A stretch of 64,000 nucleotides of DNA from Flaviflagellibacter rhizophilus. Its GTDB lineage: Bacteria > Pseudomonadota > Alphaproteobacteria > Rhizobiales > Methylopilaceae. The stretch covers positions 310,001 to 374,000 of the forward strand of contig NZ_JAXAFJ010000002.1 of the NCBI RefSeq assembly GCF_033898525.1. Reading direction: 5' to 3'. This document shows positions 44,521-53,800 of the stretch, piece by piece. Position 1 is the first letter of the stretch. Each line of letters begins with the position of its first letter. The position numbers and the translations under genes were made by a program. The notes beneath the pieces were generated by a model. It searched no databases and was not told the origin of the DNA. It saw only the letters and a program-made list of their open reading frames with translations.

Positions 44521-45729
44521 CTAGGCATCCGCGAGCTTCATGTTCAGGCTCTCGGACGCTATGTGGCGTGCTTCCCGGTCGATCGCGAGGGCATCTTCCA
44601 CCGTTTGCGGAGCGCTGACCAGTCCCTGCCGCCCGGCCGCCTTTTCCAGCACCGTTGCGACGAGCGCCGCGATACCCGGGAAAGACAGCTTGCCGTCCAG
44701 GAATGCAGCCACCGCCACCTCATTGGCGGCATTGAGCACGGTCGGCGCGGCTCCGCCCGCGCTGAGCGCGTCGAGCGCCAGCCGCAAAGCCGGGAAGCGC
44801 TCGTGATCCACCGGCTCGAAGGTCAGCGAACCCACCCGCGCCAGATCCAGCGGCGTCACATTGGTGCGCAGCCGCACGGGCCAGCCAAGGCAGTGCGCGA
44901 TCGGCACACGCATATCGGGCGGCGCCAGACCGGCGACCACCGAGCCGTCGCTCCAGCTGACGAGCCCATGAACCACCGATTGCGGATGCACCAGAACGTC
45001 CAGCTGGTCGGCGCCTACCCCAAATAGATGATGCGCCTCAATGAGTTCGAGGCCTTTGTTCATCAAGCTCGCCGAGTCGATCGTAACCTTGCGGCCCATG
45101 GTCCAGGTGGGATGCTTGAGCGCGTTTTCCGGCCGCGCGCGCGCGATCTCCCCGGCCGACCAGGTGCGGAACGGCCCGCCCGACGCCGTCAGGATGATCT
45201 TCGAGACCTCGCCCGCGCGCCCTGAGGTGAGGGCCTGGGCGATGGCGTTGTGCTCGGAATCGACGGGCAGAACTTCCGCGCCGGCTTCCGCCGCCTCGCG
45301 CATGAAGACGTCGCCGGCGGAGACGAGGCATTCCTTGTTGGCGAGTGCGATCATGCCGCCGCGGCGCACTGCAGCCATCGTGGGCCTGAGGCCCGCAATG
45401 CCGACCACCGCGCCCATCGTCCAGTCCACGGGGCGCGCAGCGGCATCGTCCATGGCCTCGTCACCGGCGGCAACCTCGATGCCGGAGCCATCGAGCGCGT
45501 CCTTGAGGGCCCCGTAGCAGGACGGGTCGGCCACCACGGCCACCTTGGCGCGCAGGGCCCGGGCGACATTGGCGAGCGCCGCGACATCGCGGCCCGAAAC
45601 GACTGCCTCCACCTCGTAGCGATCGGGGTCGGCCAGCAGCAGGTCCACCGTCGATCGACCGATCGAGCCCGTCGCACCGAGGAGCGTTACCGTGCGGGGC
45701 GCCTGCGGCCCGTCCGTCGAAGTCACCAT
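44521..45729 (-). CDS. dxr: 1-deoxy-D-xylulose 5-phosphate reductoisomerase
   Basis: DXR makes 2-C-methyl-D-erythritol 4-phosphate, the committed step of the non-mevalonate isoprenoid pathway, and supplies precursor for the undecaprenyl diphosphate made by UppS two genes upstream. The 402-residue protein has the NADPH motif LLGATGSIGRSTVDLLL (about 16-32), LANKECLVSAGDVF, the metal and substrate block PVDSEHNAIAQAL, TASGGPFRTW, and MGRKVTIDSASLMNKGLELI. It overlaps cdsA by 7 bp (ATGGTGA). Confidence 0.97.
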   Translation of the reverse strand: MVTSTDGPQAPRTVTLLGATGSIGRSTVDLLLADPDRYEVEAVVSGRDVAALANVARALRAKVAVVADPSCYGALKDALDGSGIEVAAGDEAMDDAAARPVDWTMGAVVGIAGLRPTMAAVRRGGMIALANKECLVSAGDVFMREAAEAGAEVLPVDSEHNAIAQALTSGRAGEVSKIILTASGGPFRTWSAGEIARARPENALKHPTWTMGRKVTIDSASLMNKGLELIEAHHLFGVGADQLDVLVHPQSVVHGLVSWSDGSVVAGLAPPDMRVPIAHCLGWPVRLRTNVTPLDLARVGSLTFEPVDHERFPALRLALDALSAGGAAPTVLNAANEVAVAAFLDGKLSFPGIAALVATVLEKAAGRQGLVSAPQTVEDALAIDREARHIASESLNMKLADA

Positions 45730-46415
45730 ATCAGAACTCCCTGCCCGGCCGCTTCCCAGCCGCCGCGCATCACACCGAGCACCAGGGCGAACAGCCCCGC
45801 GGCGATGAACCCATCCAGCCGGTCCATGACACCCCCGTGACCAGGAATGACGGCACCGGCATCCTTGACGCCGAAAGCGCGTTTAACAGCCGATTCGAAG
45901 AGATCGCCGCCCTGGCTGATCATCGCGGCCACCACGCTCACCAGAGCGACAGGCAGGAGCGACGGAACGCCCGCCCCCGCGGCCACGCCAGTGGCTGCAA
46001 CGCCCGCGAACAGCGTGCCGCCGATGAAGCCCGCCCAGGTCTTGCCGGGGGAGACACGCGGCCAGAGCTTTGGCCCGCCGATGAGCCGGCCGCAGACATA
46101 GGCCATAACGTCGCTCGTCCATACAACCGCGAACAGCCACAGCAAAGCCGGCAGCCCGAACTCGCCGCTCCACCTCAGGGTCAATGGAACCACGAGGACG
46201 ATGGCCGCATAGACCAGGCCGAAGGCCTGCCACAACGGCCATCCCCGGGTGATCCGCCACCATTCGGCAAGCACGAACGCGGCAAGGGCAAGCCAGACGG
46301 CGATCAGCACCACGCCGCCCAGCCACGCCGTCACCAGCGCCCCGGCTGCCATGAAGGCTCCGGAGATCAGGCGTATGCCGAGGTCCGCCAGCGGCCTCTT
46401 AACCCGTGGGTTCAC
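45723..46415 (-). CDS. cdsA: Phosphatidate cytidylyltransferase
   Basis: CdsA converts phosphatidic acid and CTP into CDP-diacylglycerol for phospholipid synthesis in the inner membrane. I place the start at the GTG at 46415, which overlaps the uppS stop as GTGA; it gives 230 residues, shorter than the 270-285 usual for the family. Several helices are present, then the typical SDVMAYVCGRLIGGPKLWP, VSPGKTWAGFIGG and the signature SQGGDLFESAVKRAFGVKDA with PGHGGVMDRLDG. The frame stays open further upstream inside uppS but with Pro/Arg-rich, unlikely sequence. The missing part is an N-terminal helix or two. Confidence 0.92.
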   Translation of the reverse strand: MNPRVKRPLADLGIRLISGAFMAAGALVTAWLGGVVLIAVWLALAAFVLAEWWRITRGWPLWQAFGLVYAAIVLVVPLTLRWSGEFGLPALLWLFAVVWTSDVMAYVCGRLIGGPKLWPRVSPGKTWAGFIGGTLFAGVAATGVAAGAGVPSLLPVALVSVVAAMISQGGDLFESAVKRAFGVKDAGAVIPGHGGVMDRLDGFIAAGLFALVLGVMRGGWEAAGQGVLIW

Positions 46416-47176
46416 TGCCCGGCCTTGCGCAATCCACCGAACCGGCGCTCGCGCTGACGGAACTGATCGAGGGCTTGTTCGAGCGCCGCGCGGTTGAAGT
46501 CCGGCCAATGGAGAGGCAGGAACACCAGTTCGGCATAGGCCGCCTGCCACAGTAGGAAGTTGGAGAGCCGCTGCTCGCCGCTGGTCCGGATCACCAGATC
46601 AGGATCGGGCAGATCGCTCGCGTAGAGGTGGCGCGTCAGATCGCCGGCCGTAATGTTGTCGGCATCCAGCGCCCCGCTGGCGACTTCCCGGGCAAGCCTC
46701 TGGGCGGCGTGCACGATCTCCTGGCGTGACCCGTAATTGAAGGCCACGACGAGCGTCATCGCGGTGTTGTCGCGCGTCAGCGTCTCGCTCTCTTCGATCA
46801 GCGACTGGATGTCGGGATCGAGGTTCGCGCGCTCGCCGATGATGCGCACCCGGACGCCGGAGGCATGGAGTTCCGCCAGGTCGTCGCGGACGAAGCGGCG
46901 CAGCAGGTTCATAAGATCGAAGATTTCGCTGCGCGGACGCGACCAGTTCTCGACAGAGAAGCTGTACAGGGTCAGCACCTTGATGCCGAGTTCGCCCGCC
47001 GCTTTCACGGTTGACCGAACCGCCTGAACGCCGCGCCTGTGTCCTTCGACCCGCGGCAGACCCCGCGCCGCTGCCCAACGTCCATTGCCATCCATGATGA
47101 TGGCGACGTGCTCGGGCATGCGCTCACCATCTGTCGCGGACACGGCCGCGCTCGCAAGGCGTTCGATGGCGTTCAT
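46412..47176 (-). CDS. uppS: Undecaprenyl diphosphate synthase
   Basis: UppS is a cis-prenyltransferase that adds eight isopentenyl units to farnesyl diphosphate, giving the C55 lipid carrier for peptidoglycan and O-antigen. The 254-residue protein has the motif IIMDGNGRWAAARGLPR, with the catalytic Asp29, then GHRRGVQAVR, LTLYSFSVENWSRP and, at the C-terminus, DLPDPDLVIRTSGEQRLSNF with LLWQAAYAELVF. It overlaps cdsA by 4 bp and follows frr after 23 bp. Confidence 0.97.
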   Translation of the reverse strand: MNAIERLASAAVSATDGERMPEHVAIIMDGNGRWAAARGLPRVEGHRRGVQAVRSTVKAAGELGIKVLTLYSFSVENWSRPRSEIFDLMNLLRRFVRDDLAELHASGVRVRIIGERANLDPDIQSLIEESETLTRDNTAMTLVVAFNYGSRQEIVHAAQRLAREVASGALDADNITAGDLTRHLYASDLPDPDLVIRTSGEQRLSNFLLWQAAYAELVFLPLHWPDFNRAALEQALDQFRQRERRFGGLRKAGQ

Positions 47177-47199
47177 CCGCTCGGCCGGAACCTTTCGTG

Positions 47200-47760
47200 T
47201 CAGACCTGGGTGATCTCTTTTTCCTTGGTCGCCATAAGCTGATCGATCTCGGCGATGGCCTCGTCGGTCACCTTCTGCACCTGATCACTCTGCTTGCGGA
47301 CATCATCTTCCGCGATGTCGCCGTCCTTTTCCATCTTCTTCAGGACGTCCATCCCATCGCGCCGAACGTTGCGGACGGCAACCTTGGCCTGCTCGGTGTA
47401 TTTATGGCCGACCTTCACGAGCTCCTTGCGGCGCTCGGCGTTCAGCTCCGGGATCGGGATGCGGAGCAGCTGGCCTTCCACGATGGGGTTGAGACCGAGA
47501 TTGGACTCGCGGATCGCCCGCTCGACGGCGCCCGTCATGCTGCGGTCCCAGACCTGAACGTTCAGCATGCGGGGCTCCGGCACGGTGATGGAAGCCACCT
47601 GGTTCAGCGGCGTGTGCGAGCCGTAGGCATCGACGCTGATGGGGTCCAGCAGGCCGGCCGAGGCCCGGCCCGTGCGCAGGCCGTTCAGTTCCGTGCTCAG
47701 CACGCCGATGGCGCCCTGCATGCGGCGCTTCAGTTCGGCGATGTCGAAAGGGGTTGCCAT
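47200..47760 (-). CDS. frr: Ribosome recycling factor
   Basis: RRF, together with EF-G, splits post-termination ribosomes. The 186 residues are the normal length. The protein is a three-helix bundle with a small beta domain: FDIAELKRRMQGAIGVLSTE, LRTGRASAGLLDPISVDAYG, PLNQVASITVPEPRMLNVQ, then REGN-type REIRESNLGLNP-like sequence (AIRESNLGLNPIVEGQLLRI) and VRNVRRDGMDVLKKMEKDGD. It is 41 bp after pyrH, the standard order. Confidence 0.97.
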   Translation of the reverse strand: MATPFDIAELKRRMQGAIGVLSTELNGLRTGRASAGLLDPISVDAYGSHTPLNQVASITVPEPRMLNVQVWDRSMTGAVERAIRESNLGLNPIVEGQLLRIPIPELNAERRKELVKVGHKYTEQAKVAVRNVRRDGMDVLKKMEKDGDIAEDDVRKQSDQVQKVTDEAIAEIDQLMATKEKEITQV

Positions 47761-47801
47761 CGTAGATCCCAGATTTTCGAGGCCCGAAGGGGCTGTGGAC
47801 T

Positions 47802-48524
47802 TCAGCCGCCGACTAAGGTGCCGCGCCCGTTGCCCATGACGGTAGCCTTGATCGAGCCCGGCTCGTGAATGGAGAAGACGATTACCGGAATACGGTTCTC
47901 GCGGGCAAGCGCGAACGCGGCGGCGTCCATCACCTTGAGGTCGCGCGCGATGGCTTCGTCATAGCTCACGCGATCGTAGCGGACGGCGGTCGGATCCTTC
48001 TTGGGATCGGCCGTGTAGACGCCATCGACATTGGTGGCCTTCAGCAAGGCGTCGCAGCCCATTTCCGCCGCGCGAAGCGCAGCCGCCGTATCCGTCGTGA
48101 AGAAGGGGTTGCCGGTCCCGGCCGCGAAGATCATCACATGGCCGCGCTCGAAATGGCGCAGCGCCTTGGGACGAGAGAACGTCTCGCAGACGGCGGGCAT
48201 CTCAAGGGCGGACATGACGCGGGCGGTGGCGCCGAAGCGTTCGATGCTTGCCCCGAGCGCCAGCGCGTTCATCACCGTGGCCAGCATGCCCATATAGTCG
48301 CCGGTCGCGCGGTCGATGCCGCTCGCCGCCACCTGCACGCCGCGGAAGATGTTTCCGCCGCCGACCACGAGCGCGACTTCCACGCCCTCGTTGCGCAGGC
48401 CTGCCACCTCTTCCGCTATGCGGTCGACGGTGGCCGGGTCGAGGCCGAAACCGGCCCCGCCCATCAGTGCCTCACCGGAAATCTTGACGAGCACGCGCCG
48501 GTACAGCGGAGTGGTCATGCTCAT
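47802..48524 (-). CDS. pyrH: UMP kinase
   Basis: PyrH phosphorylates UMP to UDP and is a hexameric amino-acid-kinase-fold enzyme regulated by GTP and UTP. I use the ATG at 48524, with GGAGG just before it; a second ATG two codons later is possible. The protein has about 240 residues: RRVLVKISGEALMGGAGFGL at the N-terminus, VALVVGGGNIFRGVQ, GDYMGMLATVMNALAL, GTGNPFFTTDTAAALRA and ADPKKDPTAVRYDRVSYDEA. A longer frame upstream runs into tsf and is rejected. Confidence 0.97.
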   Translation of the reverse strand: MSMTTPLYRRVLVKISGEALMGGAGFGLDPATVDRIAEEVAGLRNEGVEVALVVGGGNIFRGVQVAASGIDRATGDYMGMLATVMNALALGASIERFGATARVMSALEMPAVCETFSRPKALRHFERGHVMIFAAGTGNPFFTTDTAAALRAAEMGCDALLKATNVDGVYTADPKKDPTAVRYDRVSYDEAIARDLKVMDAAAFALARENRIPVIVFSIHEPGSIKATVMGNGRGTLVGG

Positions 48525-48546
48525 CAATCCTCCCGATGCCGTTCTA

Positions 48547-49470
48547 TCAGCGCCCTCCGGCCGCCGCGGCAACCTCGGCCGCGAAGTCGGATTCCTGCTT
48601 CTCGATGCCTTCGCCCAGCGCGTACCGGACATAGCCGATGACCTGAATGGGCGAGCCCACCTGGCCTTCAGCTTCCTTCAGCGCCTGGCCAACGGTCTTG
48701 GAGCCGTCCTGCACATGCACCTGATCGAGAAGGGTGACTTCCTTGTAGTAGGACTTCAGGCCCGATTCGATGATCTTTTCCTGCACATTGGCAGGCTTGC
48801 CCTGGTGCTTCTCGAGAAGGATGGCCTTCTCGCGCTCCAGCACCCCGGCATCGATTCCGCTGGCATCGACGGCGAGCGGGTTCATTGCGGCGATGTGCAT
48901 CGCGATGCCACGGCCGAGCGTCGAAAGCTTCTCGACATCGCCCTTGGACTCGAGCGCGACGAGCACGCCGATACGGCCGAGGCCGTCGGTGACCGCGCCG
49001 TGCACGTAGCTGGAGATCACGCCGTCCTGCACGGTGAGCTTGGCCACGCGCCGGATGTTCATGTTCTCGCCGATAGTCGCCACCAGATCCGTCAAGGTGT
49101 CCTTGAGGTTCTTGGAACCGCCCGGGAAATGCGCGGCCTCGAGGGCCTCCACACTGCCGTCCGTGTTCAGCGCAACCTTGGCCGCTTCGCGCGCGAAGGC
49201 CTGGAAATCGGTGTTGCGGGCAACGAAGTCCGTCTCGGAATTCACCTCGACCACGGTCGCGGTCTTGCCCGACGACTCGACAGCCACAAGGCCTTCGGCC
49301 GCGACGCGACCGGCCTTCTTGGCGGCCTTCGACAGGCCTTTCTTGCGCAGCCAGTCAACCGCGGCTTCAAGGTCGCCGCCGGTCTCCGTCAGGGCCGCCT
49401 TGCAATCCATCATGCCGGCGCTGGTCGTTTCGCGGAGTTCCTTGACGAGTGCCGCTGTGATGTTCGCCAT
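48547..49470 (-). CDS. tsf: Elongation factor Ts
   Basis: EF-Ts is the nucleotide-exchange factor of EF-Tu. The 307-residue protein has the N-terminal UBA-like domain (ALVKELRETTSAGMMDCKAA) and the core with the TDF motif in VEVNSETDFVARNTDFQAFA, whose residues insert into EF-Tu. VLLEKHQGKPANVQEKIIES and SYYKEVTLLDQVHV follow in the dimerisation and C-terminal parts. It lies 63 bp after rpsB, with a strong hairpin between them. Confidence 0.97.
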   Translation of the reverse strand: MANITAALVKELRETTSAGMMDCKAALTETGGDLEAAVDWLRKKGLSKAAKKAGRVAAEGLVAVESSGKTATVVEVNSETDFVARNTDFQAFAREAAKVALNTDGSVEALEAAHFPGGSKNLKDTLTDLVATIGENMNIRRVAKLTVQDGVISSYVHGAVTDGLGRIGVLVALESKGDVEKLSTLGRGIAMHIAAMNPLAVDASGIDAGVLEREKAILLEKHQGKPANVQEKIIESGLKSYYKEVTLLDQVHVQDGSKTVGQALKEAEGQVGSPIQVIGYVRYALGEGIEKQESDFAAEVAAAAGGR

Positions 49471-49497
49471 GTCTAGTCCTCGGAAGATAAGGAAACG

Positions 49498-49523
49498 CGT
49501 GGCGCGACCGGAGCCGCGCCACG
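49498..49523 (-). terminator. Hairpin between rpsB and tsf, likely attenuator
   Basis: A perfect 9-bp inverted repeat, CGTGGCGCG at 49498-49506 and CGCGCCACG at 49515-49523, closes an 8-base loop, and on the minus strand TTTCCTT follows. It lies 10 bp after the rpsB stop. It could act as a partial terminator or protect the 3' end, lowering tsf relative to rpsB expression. Confidence 0.55.
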
Positions 49524-49533
49524 TGGTCTCGGA

Positions 49534-50565
49534 TCAGGCGGCCAGCAGCTCGCGGGCCTGCGCCACCCAGCCCTCGGGGCTCAGGCGGCCGGCAAGCTTC
49601 AGCTCGCTGTCGATGGCGGATGCCTCGCCTTCGGTCATCGCGGCGATCTGCCAGTAGTGGAAAATGCCGTATTCGTTCAGCTTCTTCTCCACCTGGGGAC
49701 CAACGCCCGTCAGGCGGGACAGGTCGTCCGGCGCGCCGCGCGGAGCGGACAGGCGCTCATAGGCCTGCGTCTGCGTCTCGTCGGTGGCGGAGGCAGGTGC
49801 CTCTTCCTCGACCGGCGGCAGCTCTTCCACCAGCACCGGCTCTTCGGCCGCACCGAGATCGAAGCCGGCGCGGCCCTGCGCACGGCCGATGCCGTCGATG
49901 GCGGCACGGGCGACGAGGTCGCAGATCAGCAGGATGGCGCGACCGGCGTCGTCATTGCCGGGAACCGGGAAGGCGATGCCATCCGGGTCGCAGTTCGAAT
50001 CGAGGATCGCAGCCACCGGAATGTTCAGGCGGCGCGCTTCCTGGATCGCGATCTGCTCCTTGTTCGTGTCGATGACGAAGATCAGGTCCGGCAGGCCGCC
50101 CATGTCGCGGATGCCGCCGAGAGCGCGGTCGAGCTTGTCCTTTTCACGGGACAGCGTCAGGCGCTCCTTCTTGGTGAAGCCGGAGCCTTCGCCCGAGAGC
50201 ATCTCTTCGAGCTTCCGCAGGCGCTGGATCGAACCGGAAATGGTCTTCCAGTTGGTCAGCATGCCGCCGAGCCAGCGCGAGTTCACGTAATACTGGGCGG
50301 AGCGCTGAGCAGCGTCGGCGACGTGCTCGGCTGCCTGGCGCTTCGTGCCGACGAACAGGACGCGGCCACCCTTGGCCACCGTGTCGGACACCTGCTGCAG
50401 CGCCTGGTTCAGCATCGGCACCGTCTGTGCCAGATCGAGGATGTGAATGTTGTTGCGCGTGCCAAAGATGAACGGTGCCATCTTCGGGTTCCAGCGGTGG
50501 GACTGGTGGCCGAAATGGACACCGGCTTCGAGGAGGGCGCGCAGATTTACTTCAGGAAGAGCCAT
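49534..50565 (-). CDS. rpsB: 30S ribosomal protein S2, with C-terminal extension
   Basis: S2 binds the head-body junction of the 30S subunit. I use the ATG at 50565 (MALPEVNLRALLEAGVHFGH), giving 343 residues against about 240 in E. coli. The core has HRWNPKMAPFIFGTRNNIHI, FVGTKRQAAEHVADAAQRS, YVNSRWLGGMLTNWKTI and PDLIFVIDTNKEQIAIQEAR. The extra C-terminal 100 residues contain an acidic Glu/Pro linker (LVEELPPVEEEAPASATDE), then a helix-hairpin-helix-like segment with LTGVGPQVEKKLNEYGIFHY. Such extensions are common in Alphaproteobacteria; their role is unknown. Confidence 0.96.
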   Translation of the reverse strand: MALPEVNLRALLEAGVHFGHQSHRWNPKMAPFIFGTRNNIHILDLAQTVPMLNQALQQVSDTVAKGGRVLFVGTKRQAAEHVADAAQRSAQYYVNSRWLGGMLTNWKTISGSIQRLRKLEEMLSGEGSGFTKKERLTLSREKDKLDRALGGIRDMGGLPDLIFVIDTNKEQIAIQEARRLNIPVAAILDSNCDPDGIAFPVPGNDDAGRAILLICDLVARAAIDGIGRAQGRAGFDLGAAEEPVLVEELPPVEEEAPASATDETQTQAYERLSAPRGAPDDLSRLTGVGPQVEKKLNEYGIFHYWQIAAMTEGEASAIDSELKLAGRLSPEGWVAQARELLAA

Positions 50566-50670
50566 TGTCTTGTTCTCCGGTTGTGACCGCCGCGGACGTG
50601 ACCATGTCTCCATAGGGAGCCAGGGCACCGGAATGCATGAATGCAGGTGTCCGCGTGTGGAATGGCCGGG

Positions 50671-50699
50671 CTTATAGGGGATGAGGGCCGCAAGGGCAA
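50671..50699 (-). promoter_or_regulatory. Likely promoter of the rpsB-tsf operon
   Basis: On the minus strand TTGCCC (50699-50694) and TATAAG (50676-50671) are separated by 17 bp, a good vegetative promoter. It gives a leader of about 100 nt before rpsB, long enough for S2 autoregulation, though I cannot identify a known leader structure. Confidence 0.6.
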
Positions 50700-50720
50700 G
50701 CCGAAGGGCGGCTTTTCAGG

Positions 50721-50782
50721 GATGCCTCGATCCGCACCGCCGCGTCCCGGAAGCGCGAAAGCGCTGTCCGGGACCCATACGC
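50721..50782 (-). repeat. Palindromic repeat, copy A
   Basis: Read on the minus strand from 50782, this begins GCGTATGGGTCCCGGACAG and ends near GCGGATCGAGGCATC. It aligns with copy B (50833-50894, plus strand) over about 60 bases with few mismatches. It can fold by itself: GTCCCGG (50744-50750) pairs with CCGGGAC (50768-50774), and inside this AGCGC/GCGCT closes a four-base loop (GAAA on the plus strand). I recall similar TATGGGTCCCGG palindromes dispersed in Hyphomicrobiales genomes. Confidence 0.75.
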
Positions 50783-50832
50783 TCCGCGGTGATCGTTACA
50801 TGGGTGCCCGCATCCCGAGTCGAGCGCTCCTA

Positions 50833-50894
50833 GCGTATGGGTTCCGGACAGCCGCTGCGCGCCTTCCAGAACGCGGCTGAACGGATGCAGGCTT
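50833..50894 (+). repeat. Palindromic repeat, copy B
   Basis: Read on the plus strand it begins GCGTATGGGTTCCGGACAG, continues through CGCGCCTTCCAGAACGCGGC, and ends near the dnaE stop. It is an inverted copy of 50721-50782. The two first segments pair across 50 bp with 21-bp arms (50763-50783 and 50832-50852, one mismatch). CAGCCGC (50849-50855) can instead pair with GCGGCTG (50873-50879). Confidence 0.75.
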
Positions 50895-50898
50895 GAAG

Positions 50899-53800
50899 CT
50901 AGGCGCTCACCACATCCAGCACGCCCGGCACGGCCTTGATGGCGGCGGCGATGGGCGGAGACACGCGGTAGCGGCCCGGCAGCTTGATCTCCACCTCGGT
51001 CGCGCCCTCCTCCATCAGCAGCACCATGCTGACTTCGCTTTCACCGCCACGCTGCAACCGGCTGGCGACAAGCTCCATCGGCTTCGGATCGCGCACGAAC
51101 ACCTGCAGCGACTGGCCGAAGCGGGTCGCGGCATCCTCCAGCGGCACCACGGAGAGGATGCGCGCCCTCACCTCCTCGCCCTCCAGCGAGGCCTGCAGGC
51201 TGACGACGACGGAGCTGTTCGGCTCCAGCAAGTCGCGATACTCGCTGAGCCCCTCGGAGAAGATGATGGCCTCGTAATGGCCCGTCGGGTCCGACAGCTT
51301 CAGGATGCCCATGCGGTTGCCGCTCTTGGTGCGCTTCTCCTGGCGCGACAGCACCGTTGCCGCCAACCGCCCGGCGGTCGCGCCCTGCCGCACCGAGGCG
51401 CAGAACTCCGACCAGCGCGACACCTTCATGCGGCCGAGCAGGTTCTGATAGCCGTCGAGCGGATGGCCGGTGAGGAAGAAGCCCACGGCCTCGTATTCGC
51501 GGGTCAGCCGCTCGCCCGGCAGCCACGACTCCACCCGGGGCGCACGAATGGTCTCCGGCTCCACCCCGCCGAACAGATTGTCCTGCCCGGCGACGGCGTC
51601 CGACTGCGTGCGCGCGCCGATTGCCATCACCTGCTCCAGCGAGGCGAAGACGCGGGCGCGGTCCGGGTCCAGCGTGTCGAACGCGCCGGCCTGAACAAGG
51701 CCTTCCAGCGTGCGCTTGTTCACGGCGCGCGGGTCGAAGCGGCGCGCGAAATCCGCCAGATCCTTGAACGGCCGGTCGCCGCGAGCGGTGACGATGGCCT
51801 CGGCCGCCTGTGCGCCGACGCCCTTCACGGCTGCGAGCGCATAGCGGATGGAGCCGTCGTGCACGCCGAACTCAACGCCGGAATGGTTCACCGAAGGGGG
51901 ATCGACGCGGATTCCCATCCGGGAGGCCTCGGAGCGGAACTCCGCCAGCTTGTCGGTGGAGCCCATATCCATGGTCATGGACGCGGCCATGAACTCGACC
52001 GGATGGTTCGCCTTGAGGTAGGCCGTATGGTACGAAACCAGCGCATAGGCGGCGGCATGGCTCTTGTTGAAGCCGTAGTCCGCAAACTTCGCCAGCAGGT
52101 CGAAGATGGTGTTGGCGTCGTCCTTACCGACGCCGCGCTCGGTCGCGCCGTTCACGAAGATCTCGCGCTGCGCGTCCATCTCCGAGCGGATCTTCTTGCC
52201 CATCGCGCGGCGCAGCATGTCAGCCTGCCCCAGCGTGTAGCCGGCAAGCGTCTGCGCGATCTGCATCACCTGTTCCTGATAGATGATGACGCCGAAGGTC
52301 TCGGCCAGGCTCTCCTCGATCTTCGGGTGCGGGTATTCCGGCTCCTCGCGGCCGTGCTTGCGGGCGCAATAGGTCGGGATGTTGGCCATCGGACCCGGAC
52401 GGTACAGCGCCACCAGCGCTACGATGTCCTCGAAACGGTCCGGCCGCATGTCGAGCAGCGCGCGCCGCATGCCGGCGCTTTCCACCTGGAACACACCGAC
52501 AGTCTCGCCGCGCGCCATCAGGTCGTAGGCGGGCTTGTCGTCGATCGGCAGGCGCGACACGTCCAGTTCAAGCCCGCGCGCCTTCAGGTGATCCACCGTC
52601 TTGCGGATCGTGGTCAGCGTCTTGAGACCCAGGAAGTCGAACTTCACGAGGCCGGCCTGCTCCACCCATTTCATGTTGAACTGGGTGACCGGCATGTCGG
52701 AGCGCGGATCGCGGTAGAGCGGCGCCAGCTCGGCAAGCGGCCGGTCGCCGATGACGATACCTGCCGCATGGGTGGAGGCGTGCCGATAGAGGCCTTCCAG
52801 CTTCAGCGCGATGTCGAGCATGCGCCCGACCACCGGCTCCTCCTCCCGCGCCGCATCGAAGCGCGGCTCGTCCTTGATCGCCTGTGCAAGCGTCACCGGA
52901 TTCGCCGGGTTCTGCGGCACCAGCTTGCAGAGCTTGTCGACCTGCCCGTAGCTCATCTCGAGAACACGGCCGACGTCGCGCATCACACCGCGCGCCTGGA
53001 GCGAGCCGAAGGTGATGATCTGCGCCACCCGGTCATGGCCGTATTTTGCCTGGACGTAGCGGATCACCTCCTCCCGCCGCTCCTGGCAGAAGTCGATGTC
53101 GAAGTCCGGCATGGACACGCGCTCGGGGTTCAGGAACCGCTCGAACAGCAGCCCGAACCGAATCGGGTCCAGATCGGTGATCGTGAGCACCCAGGCCACC
53201 AGCGATCCGGCGCCCGAGCCTCGGCCCGGTCCCACGGGAATGTCCTGCGCCTTGGCCCATTTGATGAAGTCCGAGACGATGAGGAAATAGCCCGGAAACT
53301 TCATGCGCTCGATGACGTCGAGCTCGAAGTCCAGCCGCGCCTCGTAGTCCGCCACGGTTAGGCCGGGCGCGCAGCCATGCACGTCGAGGCGCTGCCGCAG
53401 CCCCTCCTGCGCTTGCCGCCTCAGTTCGGCGCCCTCGTCGCCATCCTGCGTGAAGCGCGGCAGGATTGGCTTGATGGAACGCGGGCGGTAGGCGCAGCGA
53501 CGTGCGATCTCGACGGTGTTGCCGGTGGCTTCCGGCAGGTCCGCGAACAAGGCCAGCATCTCGGCGCGCGTCTTGAAGCGATGCTCCGGCGTCAGCTGGC
53601 GGCGGTTGCTGTCCGCAACGAAACGTCCGTCGGCGATGGCGAGAAGCGCGTCATGCGCCTCGAAGTCTGCGACGGTGGCGAAGTAGCAGTCGTTCGTGGC
53701 AACGAGCGGGACATCGAGTTCGTAGGCAAGGTCGATCAGGCGCGGTTCGACGGCACGTTCGCTGTCGAGGCCATGACGCTGAAGCTCGATGTAGAGCCTG

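Noticed and set aside
50893..53361. An 822-codon open frame on the plus strand
   Set aside because: It lies antisense to dnaE. Its His/Arg-rich composition and lack of any family motif are typical of the shadow of a GC-rich gene.
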